Shown one piece after another: positions 36,649 through 45,174 of a stretch of 64,000 bases of DNA; the stretch's first letter is position 1, and each line of letters starts with the position of its first letter. The notes under the pieces are model-generated. The model worked only from the letters and a program-made list of their open reading frames with translations. It was not told where the DNA came from and did not search any database. This DNA is from Mesorhizobium sangaii. GTDB taxonomy: Bacteria > Pseudomonadota > Alphaproteobacteria > Rhizobiales > Rhizobiaceae. Made by a program: the position numbers and the translations under genes. The DNA lies in NCBI RefSeq assembly GCF_014207355.1, contig NZ_JACHEF010000002.1, positions 248,001-312,000 on the forward strand, in the 5' to 3' direction.

Positions 36649-37923
36649 ATGGCGCAGAAGACGATCGCGTTTTTTCCCGAAGCGGCCTATGGCCCGGCGC
36701 TCAATTCCGTCGGCATCGCCCAGGCGGTAGAGGCGCGTGGACACAAAGCGGTGTTCCTGTCCGATCCCGGCTTCGTCGACGTCTACAAGGGCTACGGCTT
36801 CGCAGCCCATCCGGTGAACCTGTCCGAGCCGATGCCGCCCGAGCAGATGGCCAAGTTCTGGGAAGACTTCATCAACGGCCACATCCCGAACTTCCGCAAA
36901 TCGCCCTATGACCAGGTCGAAAATTACGTAAAGGATTGCTGGACGGCGATCGTCGACAGCGCCAAATGGGCGCAGAAGGATCTGCCGCGCGTTCTGGCTG
37001 ACATCAAGCCGGACGTCATCTGCGTCGACAACGTCATCCTGTTCCCGGCGATCAAGCAGTTCGGCAAGCCGTGGGTGCGCGTCATCTCCTGCTCGGAAAA
37101 CGAGATCGAGGACGAGGACATTCCGCCGCATCTGTCCGGCTGCGGCGAGAACGACCATGCCGGCCACCAGCGCTACCGCGACCATTTCAACGCGGTGATC
37201 AAGCCGATCCATGACGACTTCAACGCCTTCCTCACCGCCAACAACGAGGCGCCCTATCCGATCGGCCAGTTCTTCGAAGCCTCGCCCTACCTGAACCTGC
37301 TGCTTTATCCCGAGGCGGCAAAGTTCAAGCGCCGCCATCCGCTCGATCCGGCAAAATTCCAGTATCTCGAAGGCTGCGTGCGGCAGGAAAAACCCTACAC
37401 GATGCCGACCTTCGCTGAGAACAATGACGGGCCGCTGCTCTATGTTTCCTTCGGCAGCCTGGGCGCCGGCGATGTCGACCTGTTGAAGCGCATCATCGCG
37501 ACGCTGGGCAAGACCCGCTACCGGGCGCTGGTCAATGTCGGCGGCTACAAGGACCAGTACACGGACGTGCCCGGCAACGTAATCGTCGAGAGCTGGTTTC
37601 CGCAGCCGTCGGTCATCCCGCAGGTCGATGCGGTGATCCACCATGGCGGCAACAACTCGTTCACCGAGTGCCTCTATTTCGGCAAGCCGGCGATCATCAT
37701 GCCCTATGTCTGGGACGGCCACGACAACGCCACCCGCGTCGAGGAGACCGGCCACGGCTTCGGCATGCCGCGTTACGACTGGAACGATGCTGAACTGGTC
37801 GCCAAGATCGAAGCCTGCCTGACTGATCCGGCGATGAAGGCCAGGCTGGCAAAGACCTCGGCGCAGATGCACGCACAGAACGGCCCGGAAAAGGCTGCTG
37901 GATTGCTGGAGAGATTGCTGTGA
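36649..37923 (+). CDS. GT1-type glycosyltransferase, copy 2
   Basis: This 424-residue enzyme is a clear paralog of the one at 30321. It shares TIAFFPEAAYGPALNSVGIAQ, DNVILFPAI, the LYVSFGSLGAGDVDLL strand and the donor box WFPQPSVIP, IHHGGNNSFTECLYFGKP and PYVWDGHDNATR. AAGGAG lies 7 bases before the ATG. Having two copies on the two arms of one divergent locus suggests two acceptors or two steps. Function is inferred from fold only. Confidence 0.85.
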   Translation: MAQKTIAFFPEAAYGPALNSVGIAQAVEARGHKAVFLSDPGFVDVYKGYGFAAHPVNLSEPMPPEQMAKFWEDFINGHIPNFRKSPYDQVENYVKDCWTAIVDSAKWAQKDLPRVLADIKPDVICVDNVILFPAIKQFGKPWVRVISCSENEIEDEDIPPHLSGCGENDHAGHQRYRDHFNAVIKPIHDDFNAFLTANNEAPYPIGQFFEASPYLNLLLYPEAAKFKRRHPLDPAKFQYLEGCVRQEKPYTMPTFAENNDGPLLYVSFGSLGAGDVDLLKRIIATLGKTRYRALVNVGGYKDQYTDVPGNVIVESWFPQPSVIPQVDAVIHHGGNNSFTECLYFGKPAIIMPYVWDGHDNATRVEETGHGFGMPRYDWNDAELVAKIEACLTDPAMKARLAKTSAQMHAQNGPEKAAGLLERLL

Positions 37924-37951
37924 GCGCGACGCTCGAAATGCCGAGCCAAGG

Positions 37952-38110
37952 CACCCCCCTCTGGCCTGCCGGCCATCTCCCCCTCAAGGGGGGAGATTGG
38001 ATTTCGCGACTGCTTTCGCCAATTTTTTACGCTGGAAAAGGGGCGCCGAAGCCAAGGCTGCCGATCTCCCCCCTTGAGGGGGAGATGTCCGGCAGGACAG
38101 AGGGGGGCGT
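37952..38110. repeat. Long imperfect inverted repeat (family 1)
   Basis: The arms are CTCCCCCTCAAGGGGGGAG and CTCCCCCCTTGAGGGGGAG, with CACCCCCCTCTG and CAGAGGGGGGCG at the outer ends. They are nearly identical to those at 2411-2570. The element separates the second glycosyltransferase gene from the cupin genes and could reduce read-through or shape the message between them. Confidence 0.85.
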
Positions 38111-38155
38111 CGTAGAGCGAAGACGGATCAGAACTAGCGTCGAAGGAGCCTCCCT

Positions 38156-38506
38156 ATGACCTCCTCCGCACCACACCTCCATCAGGCCTCGACCCGCACC
38201 GACCTCGTCGACTGGGGCGCCCAGCCGGATGCGTTGGACGGCGCGTCCCATTCCACGGGCAGGCTGGTGCACAAGGGGCCGAACAACCAGCCGGAATCGG
38301 GGATCTGGGTCTGCACGCCCGGCCGTTGGCGCCTCAGCATCCCGCGCGATGAATTGTGCCATTTCGTCGCCGGCCGTGCGACCTACAGGTCGGATGTCGG
38401 TGAAGTGATAGAAGTCAGTGCTGGAACCGTGGTCATGTTCCCGGCCGGCTGGACGGGCGAATGCACCGTGCATGAGACCATGCGCAACGTCTACATGCTG
38501 GCTTGA
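38156..38506 (+). CDS. Cupin domain protein, copy 1 of 3
   Basis: This 116-residue single cupin has DELCHFVAGRATY as motif 1 and VSAGTVVMFPAGWTGECTVHET as motif 2, close to the DUF861/Cupin_3 (EutQ-like) group. Motif 1 shows CH where many relatives have aromatic and aliphatic residues, so a metal site is possible. It is followed by two more cupin genes. Small cupins of this group may be enzymes or binding proteins; the role here is unknown. Confidence 0.8.
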   Translation: MTSSAPHLHQASTRTDLVDWGAQPDALDGASHSTGRLVHKGPNNQPESGIWVCTPGRWRLSIPRDELCHFVAGRATYRSDVGEVIEVSAGTVVMFPAGWTGECTVHETMRNVYMLA

Positions 38507-38524
38507 ACCTCGGAGCTTGATGAC

Positions 38525-38866
38525 ATGCCGACACCGCATTGGCCGAAGGCCTCGACCGTGGACCTGGAGGATTGGGGAGCGGGCAGCAACACGCTCGCCG
38601 GCGCGCCGCGTGCCTCGGGTAAGATCCTGTCGCAGAACCCGGACGGATCGAGCGAATGCGGCCTGTGGTCATGCACGTCAGGCACGCGGAAGGTCACCTT
38701 CCCTGCCGACGAGTTCTGCCATTTCCTGTCGGGACGCGGCAGCTACGTTCATGACAACGGCGAAGAGATTCCGGTCGAGGCCGGCACGCTTGTGTTCTTC
38801 CCCGCCGGCTGGACCGGCATCTCCATCATCACCGAAACGCTGACCAAGGCCTTCATGTGCCGGTGA
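38525..38866 (+). CDS. Cupin domain protein, copy 2 of 3
   Basis: This 113-residue protein is a paralog of its neighbours, with ADEFCHFLSGRGSYV and VEAGTLVFFPAGWTGISIITET. It differs from copies 1 and 3 in lacking His in the xVHET position (IITET), so its active site may differ. It starts 18 bases after copy 1 ends. Function unknown. Confidence 0.8.
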   Translation: MPTPHWPKASTVDLEDWGAGSNTLAGAPRASGKILSQNPDGSSECGLWSCTSGTRKVTFPADEFCHFLSGRGSYVHDNGEEIPVEAGTLVFFPAGWTGISIITETLTKAFMCR

Positions 38867-38895
38867 GCACCAATGCCATTCCAGGGAAAATCGAT

Positions 38896-39240
38896 ATGAC
38901 AACGCCGATCATGAAATCCCCGCTCGCCATTACCGATCTCGTCGACTGGGGCGTCATCCCGACTATGATCGAGGGCGAATCCCACACTTCGGGCAAGCTG
39001 CTGCACAAGGGGCCGGAGGGCCGTTCGGAATGCGGCCTGTGGGTCTGCACGCCCGGCAAATGGCACTGCCGCGTCACCCGCGACGAGTTCTGCCACTTCC
39101 TCGAGGGCCGCTGCACCTATGTGCATGAATCCGGCGAGATCATCGAGATCGAGCCGGACACGGCGGCCTTCTTTCCGCAGGACTGGAAAGGCGTTTGCAC
39201 CGTCCATGAGACGATCAAGAAGGTCTACATGATCCGCTAA
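38896..39240 (+). CDS. Cupin domain protein, copy 3 of 3
   Basis: This 114-residue cupin has RDEFCHFLEGRCTYVHESG and FFPQDWKGVCTVHET. The ATG at 38896 is 9 bases after AGGGA; a GTG at 38857 would overlap copy 2 and is less likely. Copy 3 shares CTVHET with copy 1. It is followed after 20 bases by the aldehyde dehydrogenase gene, so the cupins and the dehydrogenase probably share a message. Confidence 0.8.
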   Translation: MTTPIMKSPLAITDLVDWGVIPTMIEGESHTSGKLLHKGPEGRSECGLWVCTPGKWHCRVTRDEFCHFLEGRCTYVHESGEIIEIEPDTAAFFPQDWKGVCTVHETIKKVYMIR

Positions 39241-39260
39241 GCGGGTCGGAGAGGATATCC

Positions 39261-40769
39261 ATGCATTTCTCCCCTGACCGGCCGACTTTCTTCGTCAATC
39301 CCGATTACCGGCCGATGGCCGACGCGAACAAACCGGTGATCGATCCAGCGACGTTGGAAACGGTCGGCGCGATCGCCGCTGTGACAGATGGCGAGATCGA
39401 TGCAGCGCTGACTGCCGCCACCAAGGCGCAGGTTGCCTGGAAAAAGCTCGACGCCAAGAGCCGCGCCAGGCATCTGCATGCCGTCGCCAACGCCATCGAG
39501 GCGGCCGACTTCACGCGCTGCGCCGAGCTGATGGTGCGCGAGATGGGCAAACCCTATCCGGAAGCCATCGGCGAGATCGCCAACTGCGCGCCGATCTTCC
39601 GCTACTATGCCGAGATGGCGCGCGACGATGCCGGCAAGATCGCCGGCACGACGCAGGCCGGCTCGTTCCAGTATGCACGCTACGAGCCCTATGGCGTCTC
39701 CGTCCACATCATGCCTTACAACTTCCCGATCCTGCTGATGTGCTGGACGGTCGCGGCATCGCTCGCCGCCGGCAATGCCTGCGTCATCAAGCCGGCTGAG
39801 GCGACGACGCTGTCGACGCTCGACTACATGACCGTGTTCCGCTCGCTGCCGGAAGGGCTGGTCTCCTGCCTGCCGGGTGGTGCTGCCACCGCGCAGGCGC
39901 TGATCGCCTCGGACCGCACCCATGCCGTCGCCTTCACCGGCTCGGTCGCCGCCGGCAAGGCCGTGGCGGTGGCCTGTGCCGAGCGCATGAAACCGTGCGT
40001 CATCGAGGCCGGTGGCAGCGATCCGCTGATCATCAGCCAACACGCCCCGCTCGAGGTCGCCGCCGCCGGCAGCGTCACCGCCGCCTTTCACCTCACGGGC
40101 CAGGTCTGCACCTCGGCTGAGCGCTTCTTCGTCGTCGACGCCGTGCATGACCGCTTCGTCGACCTGTTCGCCGAAAGGACACGCGCGCTGCGCATCGGCA
40201 ACGGCATGGACAAGACCGAGATCGGCCCGCTGGTCAGCGAAGCCGCGCGGGCGAAGGTGATGCGGTTGGTCGACGATGCGATCGCGCATGGCGCCACGGC
40301 CATCACCGGCGGCCGCATTCCGCCTGCGCACAACACCGGCTGGTTCTACGAGCCGACGATCCTGACCGGCGTCACCCCTGACATGGCCATCGTGCGCGAG
40401 GAGTGCTTCGGCCCGGTCGCCGCGATCTGCCGGGTCAGGGATTTCGACGAGGCGATCCGGCTTGCCAATGACAGCCCGTTCGGGCTCGGCGCCTCGGTGT
40501 TCACCACCGACCTGGCCGAAGCGCATGAGGCCGCCGAGCGGCTCGAGGCCGGCATGGTCTGGGTCAACAACCCGCTGATCGACAATGACGCCTTGCCCTT
40601 CGGCGGCTGGAAGGCCTCCGGCCTCGGCCGCGAACTTGGGCGCCAGGGCCTCGACGCCTTCCGCCGCTCGAAGATGGTGATCATCGACCACAAACCGACG
40701 ATCCAGGACTGGTGGTATCCCTACCCCGACAGCTGGTTCCGCGAGGCGGGCGGCCGCAAGCATGTATGA
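39261..40769 (+). CDS. NAD(P)-dependent aldehyde dehydrogenase (succinate-semialdehyde dehydrogenase-like)
   Basis: This 502-residue ALDH has Asn154 (MPYNFP), Glu249 (VIEAGGSDP) and the catalytic Cys283 (GQVCTSAERFF). LPFGGWKASGLGRELGRQGLDAF marks the GabD-like C-terminal part. In this locus it probably oxidises the aminoaldehyde made by the PuuB-like oxidase, as PuuC does in putrescine breakdown, or the later semialdehyde. GGAGAGGA precedes the ATG. No PuuD-type gamma-glutamyl hydrolase gene is seen nearby. Confidence 0.9.
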   Translation: MHFSPDRPTFFVNPDYRPMADANKPVIDPATLETVGAIAAVTDGEIDAALTAATKAQVAWKKLDAKSRARHLHAVANAIEAADFTRCAELMVREMGKPYPEAIGEIANCAPIFRYYAEMARDDAGKIAGTTQAGSFQYARYEPYGVSVHIMPYNFPILLMCWTVAASLAAGNACVIKPAEATTLSTLDYMTVFRSLPEGLVSCLPGGAATAQALIASDRTHAVAFTGSVAAGKAVAVACAERMKPCVIEAGGSDPLIISQHAPLEVAAAGSVTAAFHLTGQVCTSAERFFVVDAVHDRFVDLFAERTRALRIGNGMDKTEIGPLVSEAARAKVMRLVDDAIAHGATAITGGRIPPAHNTGWFYEPTILTGVTPDMAIVREECFGPVAAICRVRDFDEAIRLANDSPFGLGASVFTTDLAEAHEAAERLEAGMVWVNNPLIDNDALPFGGWKASGLGRELGRQGLDAFRRSKMVIIDHKPTIQDWWYPYPDSWFREAGGRKHV

Positions 40770-40774
40770 ATGCA

Positions 40775-40797
40775 GCGGCGCGGCAGCACCGCGCCGC
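40775..40797. terminator. GC-rich hairpin between convergent genes
   Basis: GCGGCGCGG at 40775-40783 pairs perfectly with CCGCGCCGC at 40789-40797 around CAGCA. It lies in the 41-base gap between the aldehyde dehydrogenase gene and the convergent beta-lactamase gene. There is no T tract on either side, so bidirectional termination is only a guess. Confidence 0.45.
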
Positions 40798-40810
40798 CCG
40801 ATACAAGCAT

Positions 40811-41704
40811 TTACGCCGCGATCGCTTCGACCAATGCCCGTGAGACAGAAGCAATGACGGCGTTGCGTTTGGCCAGGCTCTGTTTCGTGCCGGTCAGATA
40901 GACCGACATCAAGATCGGGTTGCCGGAAGCCGGCCAGATGACGGCCACATCATTGGTACTGCCGTGCGCGCCGGTTCCGGTCTTGTCGCCGCATGTCCAG
41001 CCTTTCGGCAGTGCCGCCCTTATGCGCTCGTCGCCGGTCTTGTTAGCCACCAGCCAATCGACAAGCTGCGCCCGGCCCTTTTCCGACAGGCTGTTGCCGA
41101 TCGTCAGCCGTTCGAAATTGTCGGCCATGGCCAGCGGCGAGGTCGTGTCGCGCGCGTCGCCCGGCAGCGACTCGTTCAGCTCCGGCTCGATCCGGTCCAG
41201 CCTGGTCACCTTGTCGCCGATCGAACGCAGATAGGCTGTCAGCTGCGCCGGACCGCCAAAGGACTCCAACAACAGATTGGCCGCCCCATTGTCGCTGACC
41301 GTCACGGCCGCCTCGCAAAGCTGTGCCACCGTCATCGAGCCGCCGGCGTGTTTCTTGGTCGTCGGAGAGTTCGCAATGACGGCGTCGTGCGGAATCTTGA
41401 TGCTGCGGTCGAGCTGCTCGATGCCGCCGTCGACACGATGCAGGATGAACGCCGCCGCAAGTGCCTTGAAAGTGCTGCACATGGGGAACAGCTCGCCCTC
41501 GCGATAGCCGAATTGCGCGGTCGTTCCGGAGATCCGGCAGGCCACGCCGAGCCGGCCGCCGCTTTTCGCCTCGATCTGCCTTATTTTCGGCAAGACCCCA
41601 TCAAATTTTGTCGGGCTTATTGCCGCTTTCGCGATGGCGCCAACCGGGGCCGTCAAAACCACCGCGAGACCACTGATGAAATTGCGTCTGCTTGTCATGT
41701 CCAT
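40811..41704 (-). CDS. Class A beta-lactamase
   Basis: This 297-residue serine beta-lactamase has Ser77-Thr-Phe-Lys80 (MCSTFKALAAA), SDN at 137-139, the omega-loop EPELN with Glu173, and KTG at 241-243. The MCSTFKALA block resembles PenA/L2-type chromosomal enzymes. The N-terminus (TSRRNFISGLAVVL) has a twin-arginine motif, so Tat export to the periplasm is likely. Two start codons, 41704 and 41698, are both possible. A broken LysR/AmpR-like gene is divergent from it, so normal induction may be lost. Confidence 0.93.
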   Translation of the reverse strand: MDMTSRRNFISGLAVVLTAPVGAIAKAAISPTKFDGVLPKIRQIEAKSGGRLGVACRISGTTAQFGYREGELFPMCSTFKALAAAFILHRVDGGIEQLDRSIKIPHDAVIANSPTTKKHAGGSMTVAQLCEAAVTVSDNGAANLLLESFGGPAQLTAYLRSIGDKVTRLDRIEPELNESLPGDARDTTSPLAMADNFERLTIGNSLSEKGRAQLVDWLVANKTGDERIRAALPKGWTCGDKTGTGAHGSTNDVAVIWPASGNPILMSVYLTGTKQSLAKRNAVIASVSRALVEAIAA

Positions 41705-41799
41705 ACTCTCTATCGCCCCGCGCAGCAGAACTGGACCGGATCCGGCGCCATCGCAAACGAGTAAACATCGCCCCCGCCATAAGAAAAATTAGGGCTGGG

Positions 41800-42660
41800 A
41801 TGATGAAGCGATCGCACCTCCCATTGAATGGCTTGCGCGCCTTCGAGGCCTCCGCAAGGCATCTCAGCTTCACTGGCGCCGGCCTCGAACTGCGCGTCAC
41901 CCAGGCCGCCGTCAGCTCAAGGGCCTTGAAGAGGCCCTTGGTATCAGGCTTTTCCGCCGATTGCCGCACGGCCTCGCTTTGAGCGAGGAGGGCGAGGCTC
42001 TGTTGCCGGTACTGAGCGACGCCTTCAACAGAATCAGCGTCACGCTTAACCGCTTCGAGGGTGGCCGCTTCAACGATATCGTCACCGTCGGTGTGGTCGG
42101 CACGTTCGCCTCGGGATGGCTGATCCCCAGATTGCCGGCATTTCACCAGGCCTATCCGGACATCGAGCTGCGCATCTCGACTAACAACAACCGGGCCAAT
42201 CTTGCCGCCGACGGTCTCGATTTTGCCGTACGCTTCGGCGACGGCTCCTGGCAGGGCACCGAGAACACGCCGTTGCTGCCCGGCGGCTTCTCGCCAGCCT
42301 GCACGCCCGACATTGCCGCGCGTCTGCGCGACCCGTCCGATCTCGCGCGCGAAACGCTGCTGTGCTCCTACAGGGAAGACGAATGGCTACGCTGGTTCGA
42401 GACGGCAGGGTGCCATTGCCCGCCGATCAAGGGCATCGTCTTCGACTCATCGGTCACCATGGCGAACGCTGCCGTCCAGGGCGCCGGCGTGGCGCTGCTC
42501 CCGATTTCGATGTTCAGCCGTGAGCTCTGTTCCGCCCAGTTGGTGCAGCCTTTCGACTGTACGGTCGATGTCGGTCGGTATTGGCTGTCGGCGCGGCGCA
42601 GGCGCCAGAACTCGCAGGCAATGACGATATTTGCCGGCTGGTTGAAGGCCGAGACGGCTA
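41800..42660 (+). pseudogene. LysR (AmpR-like) regulator, broken by a small deletion
   Basis: The first frame encodes the LysR HTH start (LPLNGLRAFEASARHLSFTGAG, then VTQAAVSS). At 41916/41917 the frame is lost, and the rest (LEEALGIRLFRRLPHGLALSEEG and the effector domain) continues in another frame. Adding seven bases there would restore the expected AVSHQVKGLEE, so a 7-base deletion is the simplest explanation. In addition, no stop is met at the usual end, and the second frame reads on antisense through the SDR gene. It is divergent from the class A beta-lactamase, the position of an AmpR-type activator. Confidence 0.82.
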
Positions 42661-42662
42661 CT

Positions 42663-43424
42663 TCAGCCGATGCTTTCGCCACCGTCGATCACCAGCGCCT
42701 GGCCGGTCATGAAGGACGAGCGGTCGGAAACGAGGAACAGGATCGCCTCGGCGATCTCTTCGGCGCTGGCCCAGCGTCCCATCGGGATCTTGGTGCGGAC
42801 ATAGTTTTCGATCGCCTCGCGCCCCCCCATCTGGGCGATGAACGGTTCGTTGAACGGCGTGTCGACCCAGCCTGGGCAGAGCGCGTTGACGCGGACATTG
42901 TGCCTGGCATAGTCGAGCGACATCTGCCTGGTCATCGCCACCACGGCATGTTTGGACGTGGCGTAGGCGATCATTTCGCGGTCGTAGAACACGCCCGAAT
43001 TGGAGGCGGTGTTGAGGATGACCCCGCCGCCCTGCGCGATCATCGACGGCATGGCCAGCCTGGCCGCCAGGAACTGCGCCCGCACATTGACCCGCCACGA
43101 GGCATCCATGCCGCCGACCTCGACTTCGGTCAGCGTACCGCCGACCTGGATACCGGCATGGTTGTGCAGGATGTCGATACGCCCAAGCTTGTCGAGGGTG
43201 CCGGTGATGAGCTGCTCGACCGCTGCGTCATCCGCGACATCGGTGGTGAGCGCCTCGGCCTGGCCGCCCGCCGCGCGGATGTCTGAAACCGTGGCCTCGC
43301 CGCTGGCCTGGTCCCTGTCGGCGATGACGACCAGCGCGCCTTCCCTCGCCATGATCATGGCGCCGGCGCGCCCGATGCCGGAGCCGGCACCCGTCACCAC
43401 GGCGATGCGGTCTTTGAGGATCAT
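42663..43424 (-). CDS. SDR family oxidoreductase
   Basis: This 253-residue short-chain dehydrogenase has TGAGSGIG at residues 11-18, NHAG at 88-91, Ser141, Tyr154 and Lys158 (YATSK). The ATG at 43424 starts the Rossmann fold directly; its ribosome site is weak. It follows the second polyamine-type importer genes by about 10 bases, so it is probably the last gene of that unit and acts on the imported compound. The substrate is unknown. Confidence 0.9.
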   Translation of the reverse strand: MILKDRIAVVTGAGSGIGRAGAMIMAREGALVVIADRDQASGEATVSDIRAAGGQAEALTTDVADDAAVEQLITGTLDKLGRIDILHNHAGIQVGGTLTEVEVGGMDASWRVNVRAQFLAARLAMPSMIAQGGGVILNTASNSGVFYDREMIAYATSKHAVVAMTRQMSLDYARHNVRVNALCPGWVDTPFNEPFIAQMGGREAIENYVRTKIPMGRWASAEEIAEAILFLVSDRSSFMTGQALVIDGGESIG

Positions 43425-43434
43425 GGTGCGACTT

Positions 43435-44247
43435 TCAGTTTGATGGTTTGCGTTGGCGCAGCTGCCATTGGGCAAGCACCACAAGCAGCACGGAGGCGAC
43501 GAGCACGATCGTCGCGATGGCATTGATTTCCGGCGTCACCCCACGCCGGATCGACGCGAAGACATAGATCGGCAGCGTCGTCTGCGCACCGGCGACGAAG
43601 AAGGCGACGATGAAATCGTCGAAGGAGAAGGTGAAGGCCAGCAGGAAGCCGGCGACCACCGCCGGCATGATCTGCGGAAGGACGATGCTGCGGAACGTCG
43701 TCAACGGCGTCGCGTACAGATCGCTCGACGCCTCGACCAGGTTGCGGTCGAGGCTGCCGAGACGCGTACCGACGATCATCGTCACCAGCGCCATCGAAAA
43801 CAGGCCGTGCGCCGCGATGATCGAGCCGTAGCCGAGCGACAGGCGCGGCGGCTGATCGTCGGGCCATATCGAGGCGAGGAACGGGTTGACGACCGCGAAC
43901 AGCTGGACGAGTGCGACCAGCGTCGAGATGCCGATGACGACCCCGGGAACGACGATCGCGGCACCCAGAAGCGCATCGAAGACAGCGCGGGTCCGTAGAC
44001 TGACGCGCGCCAGGCCAAGCGCGGCCGCAGTGCCGCACAGCGCCGCCAGCGAGGCGCTGGTGGTGGCGATGAAGAGGCTGTTCTTCAGCGCCTCGACCAG
44101 GAACGGGTTGGCCAGCGCCTTGCCGTACCATTGCACGGAAAAGCCGGTGAACTCGCTCGCATGATGCCCGGCGTTGAAGGAGAACAGCACCACAAGCGCG
44201 ATCGGCAGGTAAAGGAAGGCGAAGACGGCAATGACGAAGGCGCGCAT
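43435..44247 (-). CDS. Polyamine-type ABC transporter permease (PotC-like)
   Basis: This 270-residue membrane protein has six hydrophobic segments, the EAA loop EASSDLYATPLTTFRSI and FTFSFDDFIVAFFVAGAQTTLPIYV, a classical PotC stretch. The ATG at 44247 overlaps the stop of the upstream PotB-like gene (TGATG). A much longer open frame covering both permease genes is an out-of-frame artefact. Confidence 0.92.
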   Translation of the reverse strand: MRAFVIAVFAFLYLPIALVVLFSFNAGHHASEFTGFSVQWYGKALANPFLVEALKNSLFIATTSASLAALCGTAAALGLARVSLRTRAVFDALLGAAIVVPGVVIGISTLVALVQLFAVVNPFLASIWPDDQPPRLSLGYGSIIAAHGLFSMALVTMIVGTRLGSLDRNLVEASSDLYATPLTTFRSIVLPQIMPAVVAGFLLAFTFSFDDFIVAFFVAGAQTTLPIYVFASIRRGVTPEINAIATIVLVASVLLVVLAQWQLRQRKPSN

Positions 44248-45137
44248 CAGATCAGATCCACCCGGCGGGCGCCCGAAACCCTGGTCGAGATGCGGTTGGC
44301 CGCAATCAGCACCACCACCGAGACCAGCACAAGCGTGATCGCGATGGCCGATCCGAACGGCCAGTTGCGCGACTGCAGGAACAGGTCGACCAGCGCATTG
44401 CCGATGAAGAACACCTTGCCGCCGCCAAGCAGCGTCGGGATCAGATATTCGCCGAGCAGCAGGATCATGACCAACGAGAAGCCGGTCATCACCCCCGGCA
44501 GTGACAGTTTCAGCGTCACGCCAAGGAACGTGGAGAGTGGCGTCGCGCCGAGATCGGCGGAGGCTTCCAACAGCCTGCGGTCGAGCCGCTCGAGGCTGAC
44601 ATAGATCGGCAGGATCATCAGCGGCAGATAGCCATAGACGATGCCGAGCAGCACGGCGCCCGGCGTGTTGATCAGCCTGATATCCTCGAAGCCGACATAA
44701 GCGAGCAGAGCCGGAATGCCGCGACCGCCCAGCACATACATCCAAGCATAAGTCCGCATCAGAAGGCTGGTCCAGAACGGAATGACGACGAGCGCCAGCA
44801 GGATCAGTCGCCAGCGCTGCGCCGCCTGCAGGGCTAGGTAGTAGGCCACCGGATAGGCGACGAGAAGACAGGCGAGCGCGCCCATCGGCGCCAGCATCAT
44901 GGTGTTCCAGAAGGCGGTCGCCCGCGCCGGAAGATTGGCATATTGCGCCAGCGTAAAGGCCGCCTGGTAGCCGCCTTCCGGCGCGCGCTCGCCGACGCTG
45001 AACACGGCGATGGCGATGAACGGCAGCACCAGGAAGACCACCAGCCACGCCGCCGCCGGACCGAGCAGCAAGGCGGTCAGCAGATTATGACGAAATTTAT
45101 TGCCGTGCATTGAAACCGCCCCGGTGCCGGCGGACAT
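44247..45137 (-). CDS. Polyamine-type ABC transporter permease (PotB-like)
   Basis: This roughly 296-residue permease has VVIPFWTSLLMRTYAWMYVLG and the EAA loop EASADLGATPLSTFLGV. It is the partner of the PotC-like protein. The start is uncertain: TTG at 45152, ATG at 45137 and ATG at 45110 are possible and none has a strong ribosome site; 45110 would still keep all membrane segments. It lies downstream of the binding-protein gene. Confidence 0.87.
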   Translation of the reverse strand: MSAGTGAVSMHGNKFRHNLLTALLLGPAAAWLVVFLVLPFIAIAVFSVGERAPEGGYQAAFTLAQYANLPARATAFWNTMMLAPMGALACLLVAYPVAYYLALQAAQRWRLILLALVVIPFWTSLLMRTYAWMYVLGGRGIPALLAYVGFEDIRLINTPGAVLLGIVYGYLPLMILPIYVSLERLDRRLLEASADLGATPLSTFLGVTLKLSLPGVMTGFSLVMILLLGEYLIPTLLGGGKVFFIGNALVDLFLQSRNWPFGSAIAITLVLVSVVVLIAANRISTRVSGARRVDLI

Positions 45138-45174
45138 TTGCCCGCCGGTCAATTGTCTGCATCAGGCCGGTCGC

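Noticed and set aside
41961..43286. A 441-codon frame that looks like a LysR effector domain fused to a long C-terminal extension.
   Set aside because: The extension is antisense to the SDR gene at 42663-43424 and has no protein-like character; it is read-through after loss of the LysR stop.
43435..45048. A 537-codon protein covering both polyamine-type permease genes.
   Set aside because: Its first half is an out-of-frame reading of the PotB-like gene; the PotC-like protein starts at 44247.
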